A stretch of 64,000 bases of DNA. Origin: Malaya genurostris (Eukaryota; Arthropoda; Insecta; Diptera; Culicidae). The stretch spans positions 84,952,435-85,016,434 of the forward strand of contig NC_080572.1 in NCBI RefSeq assembly GCF_030247185.1. Direction: 5' to 3'. Shown here piece by piece: positions 1 to 10,758 of the stretch. Under the pieces are notes generated by a model. That model saw nothing but the letters and a program-made list of their open reading frames with translations, did no database searches and had not been told where the DNA came from. Position numbers and translations under genes: made by a program. The first letter of the stretch is position 1, and each line of letters opens with the position of its first letter.

Positions 1-738
1 AAAACGGGCCGAAAAAAGGTCCTGCTAACCCTCAGTCGGATAAACGTATACTGAAGGCGGTCGAGCAAAAGAAGGAGGTTTCAGTTCGGGATGTGGCCAA
101 AAAAGTGGGCACTTCGAAGTCAAATGTTCTTCGTGCTAAAGAACGTTTGAATCTTCGAACCTATAAGAAGCAGAAACAACCAAAACGTAGTCCGAAACAA
201 GAAGCATCGATCAGACCGAGGGTTCGAAAGCTGTACAATACAATTCTTGCTGGAAATTTGAACTGCATAATCATGGAAGTCGAAAAGTTTGGTAAGAAAG
301 CTATGGTCGAGCAAGCAATTTGTAGCTGCGGTAAGATTTCGAAACCCTTCATCACCACTGCTTCAATGAACAGCGAAATATACATCAAGGAATGTTTACA
401 AAAACGACTTCTACCCTTGATTCGAAACCACAAGTTGTCTTCTGGCTAGATCTTGCTTCTTGCCACTACTCGAAATCAACGGTAGAATGATATACTACCA
501 AAAATGTCACTTTCGTCCCAAAAGACATGAAACCACCAAATAACCCACAACTTCGACCAATTGAGGAATTTTGGGCATTAACGAAGGCTCATCTTAGGAA
601 ATATGTCTCGGCAGCCGAAACCATTCAACAGTTGGAAAACGATTGGAAAAAGTGTCAAAAGTTATTGCCAAGAAGTCTGTACGAAACTTAATGAGGAACG
701 TTTGCAAGAAGGTGCGCCAGCTAGTTTACAATGGCTAA
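1..738 (+). pseudogene. ITmD37E transposase remnant, copy A
   Basis: This is a remnant of a cut-and-paste transposase of the Tc1/mariner superfamily. The second helix-turn-helix region is readable (KEVSVRDVAKKVGTSKSNVL, about 80-140). The block that in copy B carries the first catalytic Asp (GDETYVK) and the residues after it is deleted: the reading jumps from NCIIM to EVEKFGKKAM near 270-275. A frameshift follows near 433. DLASCHY, with the second catalytic Asp, is at about 449-470. There is an in-frame stop at 487-489. RPIEEFWAL, with the catalytic Glu, lies at about 559-580. Exactly 37 codons separate the second Asp from this Glu, the defining DD37E spacing. The end matches copy B (VYNG-stop; here the TAA is 736-738). 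It cannot make active enzyme. Confidence 0.9.
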
Positions 739-873
739 GTAGCAAATGTTGAGAATAATATTCTGTTGTCGTAGTCTATTATTATCAGTATATCGAATAA
801 AATTTGAATATCTTACACTTGTGAATTATTTACAACGAAATCAAAGTGCGTCCATACTTTCTGGGACAGTCTT
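1..873 (+). mobile_element. ITmD37E Tc1/mariner transposon, copy A (5' end outside window)
   Basis: The right terminal inverted repeat (TIR) lies at 847-873 and matches the left TIR of the complete copy at 10759 (core GACTGTCCCAGAAAGTATGG). It is followed by a TA, the normal target duplication of this superfamily. The left end lies before the window starts. The interior is homologous to the 10759-12041 element along its whole length, so the two are members of one family. The copy is dead: see the transposase entry. Confidence 0.9.
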
Positions 874-889
874 TATCTCTGATCTGCAT

Positions 890-1145
890 TCGTTTTGAAT
901 TTTCGCGTTGCTATAACAGCAGTTTGTCCTTTTAATTCTTTTTTTGTGATATTGCTTCTTAGAGCCCAAGCAAAGAGATTGTATTCGATTTTATCATAAT
1001 TTGTTGATTGAAATAAAAAAACGCTGATTTGCGAAAGCTACGACTTGAACCGAGAATCATTGGATCACGAAATACGCTCGTTAATCGACTGAGCCACATA
1101 CGCACACAACTACTTGGCTGATAAATGGTGCATATACATAAACTC
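890..1145 (-). mobile_element. tRNA-derived SINE (family B)
   Basis: On the minus strand this contains a tRNA-like RNA polymerase III promoter: an A box like TGGCTCAGTCG and, about 40 bases on, a B box like GGTTCAAGTCG. It is the same family as the plus-strand copies at about 6195-6425 and 45385-45590, which share the leader (AGCCAAGTAG, TGTGTGC) and the tRNA-like body. The 3' part, towards 890, also matches fragments at 28985-29110 and 29975-30110. No protein is expected. Confidence 0.75.
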
Positions 1146-1149
1146 ATAG

Positions 1150-3528
1150 GACCGTCGCACTTGCTACCAAATTACAGTCGGAACCTGTATAATTTACTCT
1201 AATTCATCATTGGTTTATTACAAATGGAATTTTCCGTCATTTGACAAATCAGGTCTTCATGAGATGTATCGCAAACGGAAAACATTACTACCATTTGAAC
1301 TACCTAAATATGTAGTAACAAACTTCCTCTCACAACTAGGAACTTTCGAAGTGTCTTCTAATTGCCGGCGACAGGTGTGATATCGTCCATAGGACGAATA
1401 AGCAATATTGAGTGGATTGTGAAGTGTAATAAAAAGACAAACATTTTTGAGCTTTTCTAAAAAGAAACGGGAAATGGAAATTCGTCAGCCAAATGAGCGA
1501 TCGAAGTCCATCCTCAAATCACCGAGCCATGGACATGGCCATCCCTACTGGGACAATTAACCGTCACCGGTACCGTTGCAAAATGCCAACAGAGAATCCT
1601 GGCAGTTTAGCAGAGCTGCCGTACAAAGCTTACCGAAAACAGTGGCAGCCGGTGGGGCTCGGTTGCAAACATAACGAAGGCTGACACATATTAACACATC
1701 ACAAGGAATATGTTATGAGACCAAAAGGTTGCCCATACCGGAGAGTGTGTTCCGGGCGGTAATTCGCGTTGTGCCGAGACGTACGTCATTCCCTGCTGGG
1801 GAGGGATTCCGGAGCGAAGGAGGATGGCTGTTTGGCAAGTTGTTGGGCGATAAAAGGTTGCAGTTACGATGGTTGCGTCCTTTTCGTGGTTGACTCGTTC
1901 GTGCCGCAGGTGTGTGGTCTAGTGTGCCCAGGTCTCTGTGATATTACGATACGAAAACGAAACGATATTCGTCGCAAATTGATACGGTTTAAGAAAGACT
2001 AGTTCTTTGAATATGGGTTTGGCTAAAACTTGTTTCTTAAGCATCATTCCAGGCAAGCTTCCAGCCATGCTAATGTAAATGCCAAACGGGAGTTATTCGT
2101 TTGCCACGTGTGTGACACATTTAATTAATTACACGGCAAAAATCCGGTGGAGCAGATTAAAGCACGTGTGGGTTGTGTACCTTTCTACTTCCAACCGGTG
2201 GTGGTGATAATGTTCTGATCACAACATCAGAATTACAGCAAAGTGACAAGTATCAATTCCATCCCCCTAAATGTAAAGCACAGTGCCCTACAGCCCTGCA
2301 ACCGAACCGAAGGGTCAAACCTAATTAAAATACAATACGATGGTGTAATGTATAATTATAATTGCCGACCGACACGCAATGACCCCTCTGATTTTGACCG
2401 GCCGTGGTCAGATTTTTATTTCCATCGGTATCCGAAAGTGAAACATAAAAACACATGAACAGAAAATAATGTGATTATGTGGGTCCGTCGGTCGCAGGGT
2501 GAGCTCAAGTGCACGATACCTGCTCGATAGTTTTCCCCCTGTCCAGGCTTTCCACACCATCCCCTCCCGGAGCGTGGACATTAGATTGACCACACGGCTG
2601 ACCACCATCCTCGACTCTCGATCGCATGAGGTGAGCTACGATAAGTCTAGGAGAAATGACCCGGTTTTGATTTATGGCAACCAGCAGCCCCGGATAGTTT
2701 GCTCAGCTACACGTGGAGTGAATCGGAAGGGTTTAAATTTTTCACACCAGATTTTGGGCTGCGAATCGGAGCGGACTGAGCGGGATCCGGGAATCGTTTC
2801 GGGGAAACATATGATTGTTCTTGTGGTACTCCTCTCCTGCTGCCAGCATAGCCGATTAGGGAAAGCCTGAGACGGGCCTAACGAGGTAAAGGGTTAAAGC
2901 ATTAATGTTCATAATTTATTCCGTGACATGATTCCGGTGGGAAAATATCACTTGCTCTACCGTTTCGTCAGTGTTCGGAAGATGGTGGAGGAACGCACTG
3001 TGGAAAAGTTTTTCAGTAGTGCTCTCGAATGTTTGAAGTGTTTAATGCTGATTCATGTCTTGCCTAATTGACTAACCAATAATGTTCGGTAGCAGATTAA
3101 AAATTGCTGTTTTTCTTATTCGAGACAATTTTGCTAGGAATGTGGCATGTATCCAACAGCTCCAGGCGTTAGAAATCTCAAGGCGGTACACACCGTTTGC
3201 TCATTTTATGGAAGTAGGTTGAGGATTTCTCGAAATAAGTAGAAGGTGAAAATGCAGCAGAATATTTCCACTCTAGGTGCAAAAATTAATGACAAATTTA
3301 ATTTCAAATTGAAAACTACAAACCGAAACACGGTCAATTCTAATTAGCTTAAAACATCTTCGAAAGTGATTCCTAACGAGGTCCTTATATTGTTTGAAGG
3401 GCATGAAACTTTTCTAGTACATGTTATTTTATAAAAAGGTGATATTTTAAAAAGTGCAGAATTTGATATTCAAAACAAAAAACACTAAAATTTGTAGAAA
3501 AATGATGATATCTTCATTGGAATTTATA
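1150..3528. other. No gene recognised; unique, partly GC-richer stretch
   Basis: I see no transposon end, tRNA or convincing ORF here. About 1480-2880 is less AT-rich than its surroundings and not visibly repeated elsewhere in the window, which sets it apart from the transposon-derived flanks. The short open frames in it (for example 1493-1684 and 2499-2870) have no recognisable domain. GAG|GTGAGC at about 2628-2636 resembles a plus-strand splice donor, but no matching exon could be defined. It may be a regulatory or intronic island. 2880-3528 is plain AT-rich sequence. Confidence 0.4.
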
Positions 3529-3970
3529 GAACGATCAATATAATTTAATGTTTGAAGATGATTTCATGCAAATGTTGGCCACGACTCCGCTTTGAATGGC
3601 CAACTCGCAAGGTCCAATTTTGACACACTCTCCCCACTATATCGGACGATATTTCAAGAATAATGCCACCGGCCTATAATCCACACCAAACAGTGATTTT
3701 TTTAAAGATGCAGCTCTTACTATGCTTGTGGCTGATTTTCGCTCCAGATGCGGCAATTTTACTTGTTGACGTATCCGTTTAACCAGAAATAAGCTTTGTC
3801 GCTGAACACAATTTTTCGATAAAAAGTGGATCCTCCTCCAACGTTGCCAGCGCCCATTCATGAATGAATTATAGACCGCACGACGATTCATGATTAAATT
3901 ATAGACTAAACAATGACACAAGACACGATTCACGAGTGATCTGTCAAAAACAGTGTTGCCAAAACGATAC
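3529..3970 (-). mobile_element. Degenerate Tc1/mariner-superfamily element
   Basis: The two ends are shared with a shorter copy at 53246-53405. The left block (GAACGATCAATATAATTTAA) and the right block (GATCTGTCAAAAACAGTG) are both conserved, while the middle of this copy, which holds transposase sequence, is missing from the other. This copy therefore represents the longer form and the 53-kb one an internal-deletion derivative. I could not fix the exact termini or the target duplication. Confidence 0.6.
3640..3836 (-). pseudogene. DDE transposase fragment (Tc1/mariner superfamily)
   Basis: The minus-strand translation reads FSDKAYFWLNGYVNK, a stop where Gln is usual, then NCRIWSENQPQA and, after further lesions, a VWCG-type block. 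This is the motif string around the first catalytic Asp of a large class of insect Tc1-like (DDE_3) transposases. Only about 65 codons remain, with stops and a frameshift, so it is a relic. It belongs to a different family from the ITmD37E copies in this window. Confidence 0.65.
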
Positions 3971-5396
3971 CAGAAAAAAAATTACCCTCTAGTAACACTT
4001 TACTTGCTCTCTTATGTCGTTTTCGCTTGAGAAAACTGAAACTGACCCAGAGCAGAGCTGCAAATTGTCAGTCATGCCAAATGACCTTGATAGACTGACT
4101 AAAATCATTGTCAACTGTAATCGATACGGTCGAAGTGTCTGTCAAATGAGACACTCGATAGTTCTATGACGAAGTAGAAGTATACTCAGTCAAAGACAGG
4201 CGACTTTTTTGTTTCTCTCTCTCATTCTCCTATTCCCTGTTGAAGTAAAAAAATTCAATGAGAGTACTAACATGAACATAAATTGATAAAGTTCATTGTT
4301 CTTTGCAAAAAGTCATCGGACTTCGGAGTTTATTGGTGTAAATGAATATAATTCACTGCTTATGATGTTTGATTAATATTTAGTCACATCGTAACCAAGC
4401 AGTGACAGGAGAAATGAAGATAATATCAATCGCATCACCAATGAATGAGGGTCCTGGTGAGTGAAACAACAAGAGAATCTAAGTTATGACAGATCGGCTT
4501 TCAGACACTCAATATATGATGATTGGTAGAGTCTGGTTGGCAGCAGTCCAGTGACATAAGCTTTCCAATCTTCGTCGTGCAAAGTTGCTAGTTGATAGTG
4601 ACATTTAGCAGCTCTGACCCAGAGTCAGTGTTGGTGATTGCCGAAAATTTGACAGAAGCTGCTATATTGCTATCTATATTGTATACAACATTTTCAATCC
4701 GGTAGAAGATGCTTGAAGAACTTGAGTCTCTCAATGCATGAACCGTGAGAGAATTTTGCTACATTTCTTCGCTCCACTTCATACTCTAAGTATTTCACGC
4801 CCTTAAAAAAATTTACAGTCTGACAATGATCGTTTCTGTGTGGAATTTCCCAAGAGAGAATCGCAAGTTGACAATTATCGCAGAAAATCGAATCGATGAT
4901 TCAACTTGATGATTCTTATACTAGGTTGCAATATTTCAGAACCCTTGTGTGGATCATTCACAGATATTTTCATAGACACAACTTATACAAAGATTATATG
5001 CACATAGTTAGAGAAAGCGGCAATAGTAAAATGATTATATCGCAATTATCCACTGCCCATATAGAATCGGATCGCGAAACGATAATAAGCGACCGTTTGT
5101 TGCTTCAGAGAGGATCCCCACAGCAGCGTGCTAACCTTTGATTCTCAGAAATTTCATCGAGAGAAATTCGCTCTCGCACTGGTCTCTATTCTGCGTTAAA
5201 TGAGCCATACCGGGTTTTTGTTGTTGCGATGATATCCGTCTCTCTTTGATGTCACTGATTCAATCGTGTGAAGAGTTGCTAGTGAACGTTCTTTGATACG
5301 ATAAAAGCCATCCTTGCCCATAGTAGTTTCATCAAACAAACACTTTTCACGAACCTGTGTTGACTTCGCACTTAGCAACGGGGATCTGAGTAAACC
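3971..5396. other. No gene recognised
   Basis: This is AT-rich sequence with many short TGACAG/CTGTCA-type words but no terminal repeats I could pair. The open frame at 4896-5141 (81 codons) has no start context, motif or homology I recognise and is probably chance. Confidence 0.3.
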
Positions 5397-5495
5397 TGAT
5401 ATAAAAACCAGGTGCGAAACTGACTCGATTTTCAGTTCAACAACGTTGAAACTAGGTTCGAAACTGGCTTCAAACAAACGGTTTGACAGCAGCTA
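5397..5495 (-). repeat. Dispersed ~100-bp repeat, second copy at 31427-31527
   Basis: The reverse complement of this stretch matches 31427-31527 closely. Shared words include AAACCGTTTGTTTGAAGC, GTTTCGAACCTAGTTTCAAC and GTTGTTGAACTGAAAATC. The internal GTTTCGAACC/GTTTCAAC words recur within each copy, suggesting an old short-period repeat. No coding role is apparent. Confidence 0.7.
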
Positions 5496-5897
5496 CAGTG
5501 GAAACTGGGGTAGGTTTGGCATCAAGCGAAAACGACATTAATCTCTTTACAGTAGACAAATATTTCTCGGAGCCAACTTTCGTTTGGAATAAGACCCTCA
5601 AGGCCCGATGAATATTCCCGAGCTCTTGTTTGCTCGAAAATTAGTTTTTGGGATGTAAAAATATTGAATAGAATTTGGTAATCGGAAAATATGTTATCTG
5701 TGTAATGTTCCGTTTTGGATTGGACTTATGAATGTTTAGAAAGGAAGATTGCAAAGCGGGATTCTACAAAGAAAAAAAAGAGATTTAGAGGTAATATAAT
5801 TCTACAAATGATACGATTCATAACATCTTAACTTGTCAAATGACGCAATTATCCATTCGTGCAGAATTTTACTGGCTACTGGTGTATTTTGCACTTC

Positions 5898-6172
5898 ACA
5901 CCTAGAAAAAATCGTGTAAATTTACGTCTTCAGAGACCGACATATACGAGCGTCAAAAATGACTCATTTTTACAGTAGATTGTACATATATGTAACGCAT
6001 TTGGAATGTGCTGAAGCATGTAGATTTACACGTCTGCTTTGAAGGTAGTGTATGTTCGACACATATGTGAATCATTATTGTAAAATTCAGTCATTTTACA
6101 AATTACGTTCTATGCGTTTGAGTCATATGCGGATTTAAGTCAGCGGTAAATTTCATATTTTTTGCTATGTTG
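5898..6172. mobile_element. MITE-like element with diverged inverted ends
   Basis: The left end (CTAGAAAAAATCGTGTAAAT) is roughly complementary to the right end (AATTTCATATTTTTTGCTAT), giving imperfect terminal repeats around a 275-bp body with no ORF. Relatives sharing TGCTGAA(A/G)CAT and the AATTTTTTGCAGTG-type right end lie at 14085-14307. A lone right end lies near 15440-15475. Confidence 0.5.
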
Positions 6173-6194
6173 GTTACCAAGAAACGCTGTATGG

Positions 6195-6425
6195 GTTTAT
6201 ATGTATCTAATATCCATTAAGCAGATGTGTGCTTCTGTGGTTCAGTCGATTAACTGCGGTACTTCGTGATCTGGTGGTTCTTGGTTCATGTTGCGCTGTT
6301 GCTATCTATCTTTTGTCTTTTTTTCATTGGAATTCAAGCCATGTAATTTTCAAATCACACAATATTTTACGTGCTCTTGAATATAAATTTGTGGGAAATA
6401 CAAGGCTTCATTTATGAGCATCTTA
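6195..6425 (+). mobile_element. tRNA-derived SINE (family B)
   Basis: The tRNA-like head contains GTGGTTCAGTCGATTAAC (A box) and TTGGTTCATGTTGC (B box). It is followed by a family-specific body (CATGTAATTTTCAAATCACA, then TTTACGTGCTCTTG). The closest relatives in the window are at 45385-45590 (plus) and 890-1145 (minus). The element ends in AT-rich sequence near 6425. The B box has drifted from the consensus, so transcription by Pol III today is doubtful. Confidence 0.75.
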
Positions 6426-6652
6426 TAAGATGTAAAATTACAAAATTTTTTCGAGCTGTGTAGTCAATTTTTCATGCGACTTTTTTGTATGGATTTCAAT
6501 GCGCCCTTCTTATGCCAACTTTCATAGTTATACCCTCTTCGTTTGTATTAGGAATCTATGAATTCTCGATTTGAAATAAAAAAAAAGTTTTCTAAAATAA
6601 CACCAGATCTAGATTTTTTTATGAAATAACCCCAGATCTCGATGACGTCATA

Positions 6653-7734
6653 AGGAGTGTATCGAAAATAAGCTATCTACATACATTTGTGTTGTACGCA
6701 TGTACTTGTGATGATTATGTATGCTCAGATCACAGCATGCTATGTGTTTGGCTGTCAGCTTTTGTTTGTTTACTTGTTTGTGCGGTTGAAATTCCGCGTT
6801 TTCAAAATGTCGCGTATTGAAAAGGAATTGAAAATTAAGGTTCTGGACACATGGCTAAGCGAGAAGGGTATTACTATGCGAAAATTGGCAAAGCGGTTTG
6901 GAATCCATCATGCCAGTGGTAAAACCATCATTAAAGTTTGGAGAACACTATTCGTTGGATGAGCTAGAAGGAAGAGGCAGAAAACCCGGTTTTTCCAACC
7001 GGAAACTAGTCCAGAAAGTGGTATCTCTAGTCTTGAAGAACAAATCAATGTCAATACGTGATTTGGCCAAAAAAGCAGGAACGAGTGTCGGAATGATCCA
7101 GCGTATCAAGAGGAGAAATCACCTGAAGACCTACACGAATCAGAAAATTTCAAAACAAAGTGTAGAACAGAAGAAGCGAGCAGCTACAAGGGTCCGGAAA
7201 TTGTATTCGCGTCTTTTGCAGTGTCCGGATGCATGCGCTTTGATGGACGATGAGACTTATGTAAAGGTGGACTCAAAAACCCTTCCAGGTCCACAATACT
7301 TTACTGTCGTCGTTGGGGAGGATGTGAGCGATACGGACAGGTCGATTCAAGTGGAAAAATTCGGTCAAAAGGTACTGGTTTGGCAAGCAATATGTTCCTG
7401 TGGTTTGAAGTCAACATTTTTTCCACACTACCAGAACTATAAATGCAGAAATCTATCGATATGAGTGTCTCCAGAAGAGATTGCTGCCTTTATATAAGAA
7501 GCATAGTACAACTTCACTGTTTTGGCCGGATTTAGCGTCGGCTCACTGGGGGGTCTTCAAGAAGACTGGTAAGGCAGCTGGGAACATGCAGGAGTTCAAA
7601 AAATTTGGGCTCAAGCGTCAAAAAATGCGATGCAACACTTGTCCGGAACTTGATGAAGAGCGTTTGAATAAAATATTGTTTTCATCACAATTTGAAAGAA
7701 AAATGTGTGGATAGCTTATTTTCGATACACTCCT
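6653..7734 (+). mobile_element. ITmD37E-like transposon, copy C, complete ends
   Basis: The terminal inverted repeats are perfect for about 26 bases (AGGAGTGTATCGAAAATAAG onward) and are flanked by TA at 6651-6652 and 7735-7736. That is a textbook Tc1/mariner insertion. The ends differ from those of copies A and B, so this is a separate subfamily. The 1082-bp length is short for a full element because the interior has lost sequence. It contains one transposase pseudogene on the plus strand. Confidence 0.92.
6807..7714 (+). pseudogene. ITmD37E-like transposase, frameshifted and lacking the catalytic Glu
   Basis: The start ATG at 6807 gives an N-terminal helix-turn-helix (MSRIEKELKIKVLDTW, then GITMRKLAKRFGI). 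The frame shifts at about 6920-6945. The second frame runs from a GRGRKPG linker into a second helix-turn-helix (MSIRDLAKKAGTSVGMIQRI), then MDDETYVKVD with the first catalytic Asp and VWQAICSCG. Another shift near 7430 leads to CLQKRLLPLYKKH and WPDLASAHW with the second Asp. The sequence then jumps to KTGKAAGN, so the stretch with the RPIE(E/K) glutamate is gone. The element is dead but only lightly degraded. Confidence 0.88.
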
Positions 7735-7736
7735 TA

Positions 7737-10404
7737 AACGTTTAAGACACTTGGCAACAACAAAAAAAGGTTTTCTTGGAATTATGAAAACTTCTTGTCC
7801 CTATTTCATCTCATTTGTATGGACGTTACCTCAAAATCCTATTTTAGCCACTAAAATCACTATAATTATTTTATATTTCTGCTTAATCCGCCTTGCTCTA
7901 CATTGAGAATTGATTTACATTTCTTAGAAATTAGAACCAGTTTGGAATAAATTCGACTTTTAAAAATAATTGGATAGCTTTCGTTTCCTTTTGTTTTACA
8001 TTTGAAGTTTTACTGGAAGGTTATTTATTCTTGATTGACCCTTTTAAAAATATGAAAACATCAGATCCACAGCCGATGAAATACTCAACAGCGTTTTGTT
8101 GACATATATCGTAATAAAACCAGTGCTACTAGACAATTATTATTTTATTAGTATTTAACACGCACAATCTAGTAATATTCGATACCGGAACAGGTTCATT
8201 GAAATATAAATATCAATAATATAATTAAACTAATGTAACGGATACCTAATAAAACTTGTTGATTGTACTTTTCAAAAGGAAACAATTTTTTTTCATTACG
8301 TTATGAGAAAACTTGGCAACTTTGCGATACGAAATGAAATGAGAACAAAGCACAAGGGAGTAAATTAAGTGCAAATTTTCATCTAATATTTAACGGGCAG
8401 TTTTAGAAGTTTTCAATCGTTGATTAAACAAGTGCAAAGTGAATATAACTAATTATGAAGTCATCCAACATTGAATAGTGGTGTAATCATGGGAAATGGA
8501 GATCATGTCTTGAGATGAATCAAATACTAAATATTCAGAAATGACCTGTAAAATTTGAGACGAAAATATATTCTACATAGGAAAGTGAATTATTTTCAAA
8601 TGAAAAAAAAAAATCACTGCAGGATTAGAACCAATTTTTTGAATGGTAAAGTGTGACAAAAATTTAAATAAACATTTTAAAACATTTCACAGTTTGGTGC
8701 AGGTATGCTGAAAGATATCATTCATGTTCAAAGTTTTAAGATGAAGGAATGAGATGGAAACAGGAGCTCAGATGAAATAGGAAGCTAAATACTATTCGTA
8801 CATTCTTCAAAATTTATAGGGAAAAATAGGGAATTTCGTACAATTAGTGTTAGCTGTCATTATCTAACTTCGATCTATGCGAAACTTCTGTCAGCGTAGT
8901 TTTTTAGCTTCATCTATTTTTTTCATTAGCAGTCGAAGCAGTAGAAAATTTTGAGATTCCAGAAGTTTTTGTTGTGACATCTGTGTTCTAACATGTTTTC
9001 ATAAGCGAAGCAGTGAAAGATCCTAAAAATCATTACATTAAAATATGGTTTGCTCTTTTGTCTAACTAGGCTTGTGGGAAATACCGAGCCTCTTTTTATG
9101 GGCGACAATTTATTTTTCATGCTCCTGAAGGGTTTTGCAGACGAAATAAAATATGCGTAGTTTTTCAATTATTACGAAAAATTTGCCCGTGGGAAATACT
9201 TCTATTCAGTAGGTCACCTGAAGCGGCAAGCGATCAGCAACAAAAAGCTGGAAACAAGTGCAAGAAAACCGAAGCCCAGAAACAGTAAAATGAAGCAAAG
9301 ACAAATTCAGCAAAACGACAAAAAAGCCGTGCATTTGTGAAACCAAAGAGAAAAGCAACAAGAGCAGCAAACTAACGATGGAGGCTTGGATGATGATTCC
9401 GGCATTATTTGCCGCAAAAAAATTGAAAAAGAAGCAGAGCCGAAACAACAGGATTCATTGCAACGAGTGCGATCGAGCTGCTCACTTCTATATGCAAAAT
9501 CAACGACTCCGAATAAATATCGTTTTTGCCTGAAAATATTATGTTTTGATGTGAATCACATCTTTGTTTTCTAAATAAGGGTGCAAATTAGAAAATTAAG
9601 AGCTTAAGCTGAGCAAAGTGACAAAACCTTTTGAGCACCAACTGATTGAAAATATTTCTATGCGTTGTTGTGAATGCATGAAGCCACATATTTTCATGTA
9701 CATATGTATGAAAATGTTATAAATAGCGAGCAGTTTCCTAAATTGCCTACTATGCTATGCTGGCTAATGGCTTTCCCTAACGGAGACGATGGTTTTGAAG
9801 GAGTAAGCGACATATCAGTTGGTCGCTCTGAAAATCGAGACTGCGAAGCGCTCGAATCTATAAATATAAGGAAAATTATAGCTAATGTTTCAGGCTTGCT
9901 TCGGTTAAATGTAAATTTTTTGCATTCGCTTGTTGATTTTGACAAGCTTGGGAATTTTAGTTTCCAATTTTTATGGCAGAAACACGTTTTAATTGGAAAA
10001 TATTTTTATGGCATTTATGAAAACTGTGAGCTCGAATCGCTGCCCAATGCATTCCCAAACGAAACCTGAACGTTATAAAATAAAGTGCATAAGGCAAAAC
10101 TGCAATACAAATTTGAGTGTAAAGTTGTTAACTGTGTAGTTAAGCAAGCACTGTGAAGAAATATAATTGCATACATTTCGACTGCTGAATTTATTTTATC
10201 TTATACAAAAACAAATACAAATTGTGTTTCCAGTGTTTTTCGAATTACTACACAAAAGCTGAATGGTTTGTGTTGTGACGCTCGTACTATATCGATAATT
10301 ATTAGTTTTATGGTGAGTCATTCAAATTTTTGGCAGCCTTGTTCCACATCAATAACTCGAGGAACCCAATGAGGCTGACCCTTCTAGTTTTTTATATCAA
10401 TTAA
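7737..10404. other. No gene recognised; AT-rich
   Basis: No transposon ends or tRNA heads were found. The frame at 9674-10069 (131 codons, starting MHEATYFHVHMYENVINSEQ) is the longest open stretch. It has no motif I recognise, its base use matches the surrounding non-coding DNA, and I leave it unassigned. About 9210-9500 is A-rich on the plus strand (many AAGC/AAAG words) without a credible product. Confidence 0.35.
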
Positions 10405-10500
10405 TTTCATGTCATGGAACTTCCAAATCACGCAATATTACCAATTCTTGCACGTAAATTTGCGTGAACTGCGACACTCCATTTATGTTCTTCTCGTAGG
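10405..10500 (+). mobile_element. 3' part of a family-B SINE
   Basis: The order TTCATGTCATGGAACTTCC, AATCACGCAATATTACCAAT, CTTGCACGTAAATTTGCGTG parallels the 3' bodies of the SINEs at 6195-6425 and 45385-45590. The tRNA-like head is missing, so this is a 5'-truncated copy. Confidence 0.5.
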
Positions 10501-10758
10501 ATAGAATGTAGCCAGAATTATTCGAACATTGCGGGTAATATTACTCCTTCGATATGCGTAATAAAAAAATTCATATAACAATCGTGAAACATAAAAAATT
10601 TCATCAAGCTATAATTGCTACTTGAGTTAGTACTTGAAATAATACATTTCGTTATTTTTACTTTGATTACAGTAGCTTTAACTTTAGAATAATTTTCCTT
10701 TTGGGTCAGAGTACGACCCAACGAACGAATGTGAGTGGTCGGGAATCGAACTCAAGTA

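Noticed and set aside
9674..10069. 131-codon ORF as a gene
   Set aside because: No motif, no coding-like composition and no supporting signals at either end. Mentioned but not called.
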